Assembly (NCBI GenBank): GCA_036524005.1
Contig: DATDDB010000033.1
Coordinates: 1 to 23,627, forward strand
Length of the DNA stretch: 23,627 nt
From: DATDDB01 sp036524005
GTDB lineage: Bacteria; Pseudomonadota; Gammaproteobacteria; Burkholderiales; Gallionellaceae
Direction: 5' to 3'
Part shown: positions 16,934-23,627 of the stretch, in pieces
Layout of the letters: each line of letters starts with the position of its first letter
How positions within the stretch are numbered: the stretch's first letter is position 1
The notes under the pieces: model-generated
The model's database searches: none
What the model saw: only the letters and a program-made list of their open reading frames with translations
What the model was told of the DNA's origin: nothing
Program-made: the position numbers and the translations under genes

Positions 16934-17520
16934 GGTTCCCGATTACTGCCGCCGGCAGGCAGTACCTCTGCCGGATAAGTGATGCGCGTGCCATGCACGC
17001 GCGCCCAGGGTGTGAGCGCGTGGGGCTGGCGGTGCGTTTTGCTCATGATGTGCTCCACCGCTATGCCATATACGGTGAGCGAGTCGGCGATCAGGGAGCG
17101 GTGGCAGCGCCAGGGCACAGCTTCCGCGCACATCAGAACGACATGCGCACGTCCGATCAGCTCGATCAGGCGCCCCAGGTTCTCCGCATATTCATCCGTC
17201 TGCATATAGTCCGCGAACCCCCGGAACGATGCATTGCGCCAGGCCATGTTGGGCGAATCGGCGCGCGCGTGGCGCAACCCGCCTAGCCCCGGCAGGTGCT
17301 GATAGGCTATCCCTGCGGCTTGCAGCGCCGGAGGCAGGGTTTCCTGGTTGAACTGCGGATTGCGGCGCGAGCGTGGTATGGTGCGCACGTCCGCAACCGT
17401 GTTTACGCCATGGGCTTGCAGCAGGGCTATGAATTCCGCCAACTCGTGCGTCGAGTGCCCGATGGTGAGCACGCCTTGCCGAAGCTCCGTAATCTTCTCG
17501 TTGGGCTTTTCCGTACGCAT
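16930..17520 (-). CDS. DUF488 family protein
   Basis: A 196-residue DUF488 protein. Signatures are LTIGHSTHELAEF near the N-terminus, DVRTIPRSRRNPQFN, LPGLGGLR, and the cysteine motif VVLMCAEAVPWRCHRSLIAD near residues 130-150. The family is widespread and of unsettled function; the two conserved cysteines and RSRRNPQFN motif suggest a catalytic or nucleic-acid-related role. The ATG at 17520 was chosen because GGAGGA lies about nine bases upstream. An ATG two codons earlier (17526) is too close to that site. The DUF504 gene overlaps its end. C-terminal residues after KTHRQPHALTPWA form a short extension. Confidence 0.9.
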   Translation of the reverse strand: MRTEKPNEKITELRQGVLTIGHSTHELAEFIALLQAHGVNTVADVRTIPRSRRNPQFNQETLPPALQAAGIAYQHLPGLGGLRHARADSPNMAWRNASFRGFADYMQTDEYAENLGRLIELIGRAHVVLMCAEAVPWRCHRSLIADSLTVYGIAVEHIMSKTHRQPHALTPWARVHGTRITYPAEVLPAGGSNREP

Positions 17521-17570
17521 GACCATCTTCCTCCACGCGAGGCGAAAGTGACGGCATATTCTACGCCCTG

Positions 17571-17912
17571 CTATTCGTTCAGCACCACCACGGTGGTGTT
17601 AGCGCTGGCCTTGTCTATGTCCAACTGCAACTCGCAGTACTCTGTGTATGTGCTCTCGGGTGTAGGGTCGTTCGCGCAAGCGCAGCCGCTGACCAGCCCT
17701 TCATAGAATATTCCTGCCTTCACCCGGATGGATTTTTCCGATTCAGCCACGCTCTGGATCAGCACCGTGATTGGCGCTTCCGCCACGGAACTGCTGGAAG
17801 TCAGGGCCTGCTGCAACGGCAGCTGATCCGTCAGCTGCCTGAGTTCCTGCTTGAGGACTTCCTCGAATGCCGGGGTACCCCAGGCAGCAAGAGTTTTGTA
17901 TAAACGCATCAT
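17571..17912 (-). CDS. Conserved-looking protein of unknown function with a cysteine motif
   Basis: A 113-residue soluble protein I cannot assign to a named family. The N-terminal half is helical and acidic (FEEVLKQELRQLTDQLPL). The second half has a strand pattern with GIFYEGLVSGCACANDPTP and TEYCELQLDIDKASANTTV. The three closely placed cysteines and the aspartates look like a conserved core rather than random sequence. No signal peptide is seen. Two adjacent ATG codons (17912 and 17909) are possible starts, with GGCGAG upstream. It follows the multi-pass membrane gene (17934-18647) by 21 bases and precedes the DUF488 gene by 50 bases, so all may be one transcript. Confidence 0.7.
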   Translation of the reverse strand: MMRLYKTLAAWGTPAFEEVLKQELRQLTDQLPLQQALTSSSSVAEAPITVLIQSVAESEKSIRVKAGIFYEGLVSGCACANDPTPESTYTEYCELQLDIDKASANTTVVVLNE

Positions 17913-17933
17913 GAGTCTGCTCGCCTCATATGG

Positions 17934-18647
17934 TCAAACATCTAAAATCCAGTTCAGCCTCAAATAGCCCCACGCAATGTGCCAATAGAGGTAGTACACA
18001 AGCCGGAACGAAATCATTGAGACAAAATCGTAACGCCGGAACAGATACATCTCAACAAGATTGAATACGAACACATGCAGCACCACATAACCATCCAGCC
18101 ACGAAAGCGGCCGGTATTGAGCGGGAACAAACACCTGGATGACCGGCTCCGGAATTGCCACCAGCAGAATGCACAGCCAGACAAGGCGATCCCTTCCCGG
18201 CTTGCCGAGAACCTTGCCGAGCGCGATCACTAGCAAAACAAGCAGGATAACGTGAAAGGCAATCTCCACCAGGTAAGCCATTGCAGGGTAAAACAGCAAG
18301 GACATCGGCAAAGGAACGTTGAGGTTCTTCGGAAACCCGATACTGACATCGATTATCGTGATGGCTATGGCAAACGGCACTGCAAGCATCACGGCATGCG
18401 CGATGCCCCGCATGGCATTGCCTGCCGAGAAAATCTCCCAGCCGTGCGCATGGAGAAACCGCAGCGAAGCATAGCCAACAATGGCCGCCAGCATGACTGC
18501 CAGGAGTGGCGGGACACTGCCCAAATAAGGCTGGAAAATATCCGGATGCGAAACGGAGATTAAACCGATCGCGCTTATGGCTCCAAGGGACAGCAGCCCA
18601 AATGCCGCATATTGCGCCCTGTCGTCGATGTGGTTTAGATGAGCCAT
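17934..18647 (-). CDS. Multi-pass membrane protein of unknown function
   Basis: A 237-residue very hydrophobic protein with about six or seven membrane segments. The region from about residue 120 (PMSLLFYPAMAYLVEIAFHV) and the end (FRLVYYLYWHIAWGYLRL) recall the two core motifs of CPBP-type intramembrane proteases, with a glutamate in one helix and a terminal histidine in another. The diagnostic EExxR is absent, so I do not make that call. The N-terminal MAHLNHIDDRAQY is cytoplasmic-looking. The start ATG at 18645-18647 has no strong ribosome site. It lies 18 bases after pepD on the same strand and may be transcribed with it. Confidence 0.7.
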   Translation of the reverse strand: MAHLNHIDDRAQYAAFGLLSLGAISAIGLISVSHPDIFQPYLGSVPPLLAVMLAAIVGYASLRFLHAHGWEIFSAGNAMRGIAHAVMLAVPFAIAITIIDVSIGFPKNLNVPLPMSLLFYPAMAYLVEIAFHVILLVLLVIALGKVLGKPGRDRLVWLCILLVAIPEPVIQVFVPAQYRPLSWLDGYVVLHVFVFNLVEMYLFRRYDFVSMISFRLVYYLYWHIAWGYLRLNWILDV

Positions 18648-18665
18648 AACGTGGGGCGCAATGTT

Positions 18666-20129
18666 CTACGCCCCGGCCAGTTCCTGCAACACTGCCTTCA
18701 GCAATTGCCAGCAGCGCGCGACGGACTCGATTTGCACCCGTTCTCCTGGCGCATGCGCGCCCCTGATGTCGGGCCCGAATGAAATCATGTCCAGATGCGG
18801 ATGGCTGGCGGCGAGCAGCCCGCATTCCAGGCCGGCGTGTATCACCTGCAAACTGGCGGGCTGGCCGAATTGCGCGGTATAGACGCGCTGGCACAGGGCC
18901 AGCAGGCTAGATGAGGGATTCGGCGTCCAGCCCGGATAGGCGCCATCCTTCCAGGCTTCCAGCTCGTAACTGGCGGCATAGGAAACCAGCTTGTCGGCCA
19001 GCACATCGGCCCGGCCATTGTCCAGCGAGCGCACCTTGAAAGTGGCGCGGAACATGCCTTGTACCAGGCGCACCACGCCGAGATTGTCCGAGGTATCCAC
19101 CACGCCGGGGAAATCGTCGCTCATGAGTGAAACTCCGCTTGCGGCTGCATCGAGGAAGGCGAGCACGCGTTTTTGCTCGGTAGCGGAGACGGATTTGCCT
19201 GGCAGGACATCGTGATGTGCGCAGGTGAATACTATATTGGCTTCGCTTTCCCCATAGCGCTGCTGCCATGACTCGTGCCGGTGCTGCACCCACGGGTCTA
19301 TGGTGGAGGCGATCGTGGCGGGCAAGGCACACACCGCGTAAGCCTCGCGCGGGATCGCATTGCGTGCCGTGCCCCCGCCCAGCTCGACCAGGCGCAGGTC
19401 GCAATGCGAAGCCAGGTCGTGCAGCGCTTCCGCCAACAGCTTGATGGCATTGCCGCGCACCAGATGGATGTCGATGCCGGAGTGACCGCCGCGCAGCCCG
19501 CCTACCTCGAAGCGCACGACCGCGTAGTCCAGGGGGACTTCCTGCTGGTCGCAATTCTGGCTAACTTCCACGTCCACGCCGCCCGCGCAGCCGAGATAGA
19601 AATGTCCCCACTCTTCGGTATCGAGATTGATCAGCGTTTTGCCCTGTAACTCACCCGCCGCCAGCCCGCGCGCACCGTCCATGCCGGATTCCTCGTTCAC
19701 CGTAAGCAGCACCTCCAGCGGCGGATGCGCGAGCCCCGGTTCTTCCAGCACGGCCAGCGCTAGCGCCACGCCGATGCCGTTATCCGCCCCCAGCGTGGTC
19801 TGCTCTGCGACTACCCAGCCATCGCGCACCACCGCGTTGATCGGGTCGCGCTCGAAGTCATGCCGCGTCCCGGCATTGGCCTGGCACACCATGTCGAGAT
19901 GGCCTTGCAGGATCACGCCGGGTGCAGCCTCGCAGCCGGGGCTGGCGGCCTTCTTCAGGACCAGGTTGCCCACACCATCCACGCTGGCCGTGATGCCATG
20001 CGCTTCGGCCCATTTGACCAGGTGGTCACGCAGCGCCGCCTCATGCAGCGATGGGCGCGGGATCGAACACAACGTGGCAAAGTGGGACCAGACGGAGTGC
20101 GGTTGCAGGTTTTCCAGGGAAGTAGTCAT
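18666..20129 (-). CDS. pepD: Aminoacyl-histidine dipeptidase (peptidase D)
   Basis: A 487-residue M20-type metallopeptidase, almost the length of E. coli PepD (485). It hydrolyses Xaa-His and other dipeptides in the cytoplasm. Metal and catalytic residues are visible: GHLDM with H77 and D79, GADNG with D116, NEESG with E146 and E147, and a C-terminal HAGLECGLL with the last metal histidine and glutamate. The GLRGGHSGIDIH segment contains the lid-domain histidine. The start was set at ATG 20129, giving MTTSLENLQPHSVWSHF, which matches the family start. The in-frame ATG at 20165 would add 12 unlikely residues. No strong Shine-Dalgarno is visible. Confidence 0.96.
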   Translation of the reverse strand: MTTSLENLQPHSVWSHFATLCSIPRPSLHEAALRDHLVKWAEAHGITASVDGVGNLVLKKAASPGCEAAPGVILQGHLDMVCQANAGTRHDFERDPINAVVRDGWVVAEQTTLGADNGIGVALALAVLEEPGLAHPPLEVLLTVNEESGMDGARGLAAGELQGKTLINLDTEEWGHFYLGCAGGVDVEVSQNCDQQEVPLDYAVVRFEVGGLRGGHSGIDIHLVRGNAIKLLAEALHDLASHCDLRLVELGGGTARNAIPREAYAVCALPATIASTIDPWVQHRHESWQQRYGESEANIVFTCAHHDVLPGKSVSATEQKRVLAFLDAAASGVSLMSDDFPGVVDTSDNLGVVRLVQGMFRATFKVRSLDNGRADVLADKLVSYAASYELEAWKDGAYPGWTPNPSSSLLALCQRVYTAQFGQPASLQVIHAGLECGLLAASHPHLDMISFGPDIRGAHAPGERVQIESVARCWQLLKAVLQELAGA

Positions 20130-20231
20130 GATTGCAGGCAAATGAATAGTCCGGCAATTATACAACTCGCGGCCTTTCCATGAATTCGCGACCCGTGATA
20201 ACCTAACGGCCTACTTTAGGGAGGGAATGAC

Positions 20232-21026
20232 ATGTACAGGAAAGCTCATCTCGGCTTCGCAGTGCTTGCAACTGCCTTGACCTTTAGCGGCTGCGTCAGC
20301 ACCGGCGAATTCGACAAGATGCAGGCGGGCAAGAACGACGAGATCGCGGCGCTGAAAAAGCAGAACACCACGCTGGAGCAGGAAAACGCCGCGCTGAAGC
20401 AGCAGGTGGCCACCGGCGAACAGCAGACCTCGTCGATCAAGCAGCAGAATGCCGCCATGCAACAGCAGAATGCGGCCATGCAGCAGCAGGTCGGCACCCT
20501 GGAACAGAAAAACGCCGAACTGCAGGCAGCCGCGCAGCAGCGCCAGCAACAATATGACGCATTGGTGCAGGGGCTGTCCAAGGAAGTGGAAAAAGGCCAG
20601 CTCCAGATTCGCCAATACCAGAACATGCTGACGGTGGACCTGGCGGAACAGATCTTCTTCGATTCGGGCAGCTCGACGCTGAAATCGGGCGGCAAGGACG
20701 TCTTGAAGAAAGTCGCCGACGCACTGAAGAAGTACGACAACAAGGTCATCCGCGTCGTGGGCCATACCGACAATGTGCCGTTGGCCAAGGCCCTGCAGGG
20801 CCAATTCCCGTCGAACTGGGAGCTCTCCGTCGCGCGCGCTACCAACGTGGTGCGCTTCCTTCAGGAGTCCGGCATCCCGCCCGAGCGCATGGTGGCGTCA
20901 GGCCGGGGCGAATACGACCCGGTGGCATCGAACGACACGCCCGAGGGGCGCAAGAAGAACCGCCGCATCGAGATCATGCTGATCGACCAGAACCTGGCTG
21001 GCGAAATCAACCGCAAGGCCAAGTAA
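20232..21026 (+). CDS. OmpA-family lipoprotein with coiled-coil stalk
   Basis: A 264-residue outer-membrane lipoprotein candidate. The signal peptide ends in FSGC, with the lipidated cysteine at residue 21. Residues about 32-115 form a long glutamine- and alanine-rich coiled coil, and residues about 130-255 are an OmpA/MotB-type peptidoglycan-binding domain (FFDSGSSTLKSGG, GHTDNVPL, NWELSVARA, KNRRIEI). The likely role is tethering the outer membrane to the cell wall across the periplasm. Within the coil a 21-base unit coding QQNAAMQ is repeated in tandem. ATG 20232 has AGGGAGGGA upstream. GATAAC near 20194 may be the -10 site, but the -35 is unclear. It is a single-gene unit between pepD (divergent) and the anti-sigma gene (convergent). 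Confidence 0.93.
   Translation: MYRKAHLGFAVLATALTFSGCVSTGEFDKMQAGKNDEIAALKKQNTTLEQENAALKQQVATGEQQTSSIKQQNAAMQQQNAAMQQQVGTLEQKNAELQAAAQQRQQQYDALVQGLSKEVEKGQLQIRQYQNMLTVDLAEQIFFDSGSSTLKSGGKDVLKKVADALKKYDNKVIRVVGHTDNVPLAKALQGQFPSNWELSVARATNVVRFLQESGIPPERMVASGRGEYDPVASNDTPEGRKKNRRIEIMLIDQNLAGEINRKAK
20442..20489 (+). repeat. 21-base tandem repeat coding QQNAAMQ
   Basis: Units at 20442-20462 and 20463-20483 differ at two bases, followed by a partial third CAGCAG. The repeat is in frame within the coiled-coil stalk of the OmpA-type lipoprotein, so copy-number change would alter stalk length without breaking the gene. Confidence 0.7.
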
Positions 21027-21035
21027 TGCGTGGCT

Positions 21036-21062
21036 GAAGCCCGGGCGCCAGCCCGGGCCTTC
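21036..21062. terminator. Hairpin between convergent OmpA-type and anti-sigma genes
   Basis: GAAGCCCGGGC, loop GCCA and GCCCGGGCCTTC (one bulged C) form a very stable stem nine bases after the lipoprotein stop and one base beyond the anti-sigma stop on the other strand. No T-run follows on either strand, so it is a bidirectional terminator-like hairpin and not a textbook terminator. Confidence 0.55.
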
Positions 21063-21063
21063 A

Positions 21064-21969
21064 TCAGAGGTTACCCAGTTCCTTGGGCAACTTGTAGTCA
21101 GGATAGCGCTTCTTGAAGGCGGCCAATTCCTTCCTGGCTTCATCCAGCTTGCCCTGTTGCTTCAATTGCTTGATGCGGGAAAGCCAGTCCGCGGGGCGCA
21201 GGTTCGCCATACTGACCGCCCCCATGGCCACCTGCGGCTCGCTTGCCGGCGTCGCCTGGGGAGCTGCCGCGATTGCTTCAACGGGCGCAGGCTGGGGTGC
21301 ATAAGCATCAACATCGGCTTCGGAGCTTGCGGACTTCGCTTTCATGCGTGCCGCGCCCTTGCCGGCCTGTTCCTCCTGCGCCACTTTCTCTGCAACGACA
21401 GGCGCGGGAGCCTCGGCTGCAGGCGCTGCCTGTTCAGCCATCGGCCTGCTGGTGCTCACGCGAAACTGGGGCGCCTCCTGCACTGCAGCCGCTTCCTTTT
21501 TCGGGGCTGGCGGAGCCGCGGGTGCGGGCATGGCTGGAGCCATATCCAGCAGCCCCCCTTCCGGCGCGCGAGCCGGTTTCTGCTCTGCCTGCACGGGCGC
21601 CGCCATGCCCTTATTCAGGGTAACCAACTTGTCCGCTTCCCTGGGAAGTTCAGCCTTTTGATTCTCTGGCCCGGATTGTTCACTCCGAGGCGCCTGCGGC
21701 GAAACCTCACCAGGCAGCAAGTAGCGCAACTGCATTCCGATGATGACCACAACGAACAGGCTGGCGGCCATGGAAAGCGGAATCACCCAACTCCGTCCCG
21801 GCTTTGCGCCGGGACGCGCGCCCACTGCCCGGTGCGCCTCCGCCAGGATGGCGGCATCCAGGTGATCGGGCAGCTTGGCCTGCGGCAAACCGCCATACAC
21901 GTCCGACAGGGAAGACTTGCCCTGCAGATATGCCTCGAATTCGCTGTCCTTGTCCTGCTCCCGGGTCAT
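21064..21969 (-). CDS. Probable membrane anti-sigma factor
   Basis: A 301-residue protein with a short acidic N-terminal cytoplasmic part (residues 1-60, including LPDHLDAAILAEAHRAVG), one membrane segment (about 61-86, WVIPLSMAASLFVVVIIGM), a long alanine-, proline- and glutamate-rich periplasmic linker (about 90-245) and a compact C-terminal helical piece (RPADWLSRIKQLKQQGKLDE onward). This layout is typical of regulators encoded beside ECF sigma factors in betaproteobacteria. The classic HxxxCxxC zinc anti-sigma motif is absent. Its start overlaps the sigma gene stop by four bases, so the pair is made in a fixed ratio. The anti-sigma role rests mainly on this pairing. Confidence 0.8.
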   Translation of the reverse strand: MTREQDKDSEFEAYLQGKSSLSDVYGGLPQAKLPDHLDAAILAEAHRAVGARPGAKPGRSWVIPLSMAASLFVVVIIGMQLRYLLPGEVSPQAPRSEQSGPENQKAELPREADKLVTLNKGMAAPVQAEQKPARAPEGGLLDMAPAMPAPAAPPAPKKEAAAVQEAPQFRVSTSRPMAEQAAPAAEAPAPVVAEKVAQEEQAGKGAARMKAKSASSEADVDAYAPQPAPVEAIAAAPQATPASEPQVAMGAVSMANLRPADWLSRIKQLKQQGKLDEARKELAAFKKRYPDYKLPKELGNL

Positions 21970-22538
21970 CTCAGGCCTCTCAATTCATCCCGCAACTTTG
22001 CCACCGCATAGCGCAACCGGCTCTTGGCCGTCTCAGGGCTTACCCCGGTCGCCTGCGCGATTTCCTCCAGCGACAGCCCGGCTTCCTCGCGCAGCAGGAA
22101 CGCCTCGCGCTGCAATGCGGGCAGCCCCTGTATGCCTTTGACCAGGCTCTCGGCCAGACGTTTGCGCTCGACGATGATTTCCGGCTGGCCGTCCGGGTCG
22201 GCGGCGATGCGCTCGGCCGGCGGGTCATCCTCGTCGCCCGGGTCATCCAGCGACAGGCTGAGCTCGGGCCTGCGGCGTACATGGTCGATCAGGCGGTTAT
22301 GCGCGATCTGGTACAGGAACGTGGTGAACTTCGCGCTGGGCTGGTAGCGCTCGCGGCTGCGGATGATGTTGCTCCATACATCCTGGAACAGCTCCTCCGC
22401 CACGTTCTGCTGCTTGCACAAGCGCAGCAAATACCGGAAAAGGCCGCCCTTGTGGCGGTGGTACAGGACATCGAAAGCCCCTGCATCACCGTCACGATAG
22501 CGTTCCATCAGTTGTTCGTCGGCTGCCTCATCGCGCAT
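21966..22538 (-). CDS. ECF-type RNA polymerase sigma factor
   Basis: A 190-residue sigma-70 family protein with region 2 (about residues 18-88: FDVLYHRHKGGLFRYLLRLC, EELFQDVW, FLYQIAHNRLIDHVRR) and region 4 (about 134-185: LPALQREAFLLREEAGLSLE, then EIAQATGVSPETAKSRLRYA). An acidic linker of about 35 residues rich in D and E joins them. It directs polymerase to a small regulon, probably including its own operon. The start is ATG 22536-22538 with a poor ribosome site. The VWA gene ends 60 bases upstream and the anti-sigma gene overlaps its 3' end. Confidence 0.95.
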   Translation of the reverse strand: MRDEAADEQLMERYRDGDAGAFDVLYHRHKGGLFRYLLRLCKQQNVAEELFQDVWSNIIRSRERYQPSAKFTTFLYQIAHNRLIDHVRRRPELSLSLDDPGDEDDPPAERIAADPDGQPEIIVERKRLAESLVKGIQGLPALQREAFLLREEAGLSLEEIAQATGVSPETAKSRLRYAVAKLRDELRGLR

Positions 22539-22598
22539 GGGCAGGCAGTATAAGTGAGTGCCGCCATACTTTCTACCCGGCCGCGCTCGAAGCGCGCC

Positions 22599-23627
22599 TC
22601 AATCCGTTTCTACAGGCTCGACCCTGCCCCCGGTGGAGAGCGATTGCGCCAGCTGCACCAGGCGCAGGAACTCGCCGCGATAGCCCCAGGCATCTTCAGC
22701 GCGCGCAGCGGACGCAATCCGGGCGATCTCGGCGTAACCCAGGCTCCCGGTGTGCTTCCCGCCGCGCAGTTGCTGGCCGAAGGCGGCCACCGCCGCGGCA
22801 AAGCGGAATTCGCTGGTGGCCTGCTCGAAGCTGGCCTTGATGTCGCTGCGGTGCAACGGCCACTCGGCCAGTTTCGAGACCTCGCCATCAGGCGCCTTGT
22901 AGCGCAGGCGCAGGAAGGCCAGCTCGCCGGATTTTCCCTCGGTTGCGGGCCGCACTTCGTTCTGGTCACGACCGTAACGCAGCGGATCGACGCTGCCGGG
23001 CTGGCCCTTGAGCGTCAATTCATACAGGGCGGTTACAGTGTGCCCTGCCCCGACATCGCCCGCATCCACCTTGTCGTTGTTGAAGTCCTCGCGCTTGAGC
23101 ATGCGGTTCTCATAGCCGATCAGGCGGTATTCGCTCACCACCTCCGGGTTGAACTCGACCTGGATTTTCACGTCCTTGGCGATGGTGGCCAGGGTGGAGG
23201 TCATTTCGTTCACCAGCACCTTCTGCCCTTCGTTGAGCGTGTCGATGTAGGAATAGCTGCCGTTGCCCGCATCGGCCAGCTGTTCCATCAGGCGGTCGTT
23301 GTAGTTGCCCACACCGAAGCCCAGGGTGGAAAGCGATACACCGCCCTTACGCTTTTCCTCCACCATGTTTTTCAGCGCCTCGAAATTGGTGATGCCGACG
23401 TTGAAATCGCCGTCGGTCGCCAACAGGATACGGTTGATGCCGCCCTTGATATAGCCCTGCTGCGCCATGTCATAGGCGAGCGTGATGCCGCCCGCGCCAT
23501 TGGTCGAGCCGCCGGGAACCAGTGCTTGCAGCGCGGCGGAAATCTTCGCCTTCTGCGCGCCGGAGGTCGGCTCCAGCACCACGCGCGTGCCGGAGGCATA
23601 GGTCACCAGCGAAACATGGTCCTGCGG
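22599..23627 (-). CDS. VWA domain protein with DUF3520 C-terminus (YfbK-like), partial
   Basis: The visible 342 residues are the C-terminal part of a longer protein; the frame is open to the window edge and its start lies beyond 23627. The first part is most of a von Willebrand A domain (VTYASGTRVVLEP, then LATDGDFNVG and the GFGVGNYND strand). The MIDAS DxSGS of the N-terminal part is outside the window. The second part matches DUF3520 (AEWPLHRSDIKASFEQAT, FRFAAAVAAFGQQLRGGKH and AWGYRGEFLRLVQLAQSLS). Such proteins are usually exported and of unclear role. The C-terminal VEPVETD looks as if coded by a REP-like sequence. It lies upstream of the sigma and anti-sigma genes on the same strand, with a small CGCGCT/AGCGCG hairpin in the gap. 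Confidence 0.9.
   Translation of the reverse strand, partial: PQDHVSLVTYASGTRVVLEPTSGAQKAKISAALQALVPGGSTNGAGGITLAYDMAQQGYIKGGINRILLATDGDFNVGITNFEALKNMVEEKRKGGVSLSTLGFGVGNYNDRLMEQLADAGNGSYSYIDTLNEGQKVLVNEMTSTLATIAKDVKIQVEFNPEVVSEYRLIGYENRMLKREDFNNDKVDAGDVGAGHTVTALYELTLKGQPGSVDPLRYGRDQNEVRPATEGKSGELAFLRLRYKAPDGEVSKLAEWPLHRSDIKASFEQATSEFRFAAAVAAFGQQLRGGKHTGSLGYAEIARIASAARAEDAWGYRGEFLRLVQLAQSLSTGGRVEPVETD

Noticed and set aside
17934..18647. CPBP-family intramembrane protease
   Set aside because: The EExxR motif is absent; resemblance is limited to general hydrophobic pattern and a terminal histidine.

Overview
The window looks like chromosomal DNA of a high-GC betaproteobacterium, plausibly in or near the Nitrosomonadales/Gallionellaceae. 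That placement is an inference from protein style (TypA, Psd, MtnA/MtnP, a long NapA, YihY, PepD) and codon use; no rRNA or other taxonomic marker is present. No tRNA, rRNA, CRISPR array, integrase or transposase was found.

Layout. 133-1800 (minus): an M50 site-2-protease-like membrane peptidase and an exported DUF2167 protein, divergent from typA/bipA (1989-3815, plus). 4040-5226 (plus): three small genes (a CxxC protein, a VOC/glyoxalase-fold protein, an unknown). 5244-7451: an accessory block with visibly lower GC. It holds two adjacent genes sharing an N-terminal zinc ribbon of the WVCFxCR type, then a convergent SMI1/KNR4 (SUKH)-like gene. Its left edge is a short decayed copy of the 3' end of mtnA, and its right edge is the 3' end of the intact mtnA (7452-8513). 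8691-11960 (minus): napB and napA, a two-gene periplasmic nitrate reductase operon with a long-form NapA, closed by an intrinsic terminator. 12115-12981 (plus): psd. 13059-16555 (minus): apt, a fuculose-phosphate-aldolase-like class II aldolase, mtnP, a YihY-family membrane protein and a broken sterol-desaturase-type gene. 16679-18647 (minus): a DUF504/DUF488 pair and two uncharacterised genes. 18666-20129 (minus): pepD. 20232-21026 (plus): an OmpA-type coiled-coil lipoprotein. 21064-23627 (minus): an anti-sigma factor, an ECF sigma factor and a VWA/DUF3520 protein that runs off the window.

How the genes fit together. MtnP, MtnA, the aldolase and Apt match the steps of the oxygen-independent 'DHAP shunt' for 5'-methylthioadenosine and 5'-deoxyadenosine: phosphorolysis, isomerisation, aldol cleavage to DHAP, and adenine recycling. 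Three sit in one tight operon and mtnA lies about 4.5 kb away. The most unusual structure is the 5244-7451 block. The mtnA tail remnant on its far side suggests that foreign DNA entered at the 3' end of mtnA and either supplied a replacement C-terminus or displaced the original one. Its cargo resembles toxin-immunity-type genes.
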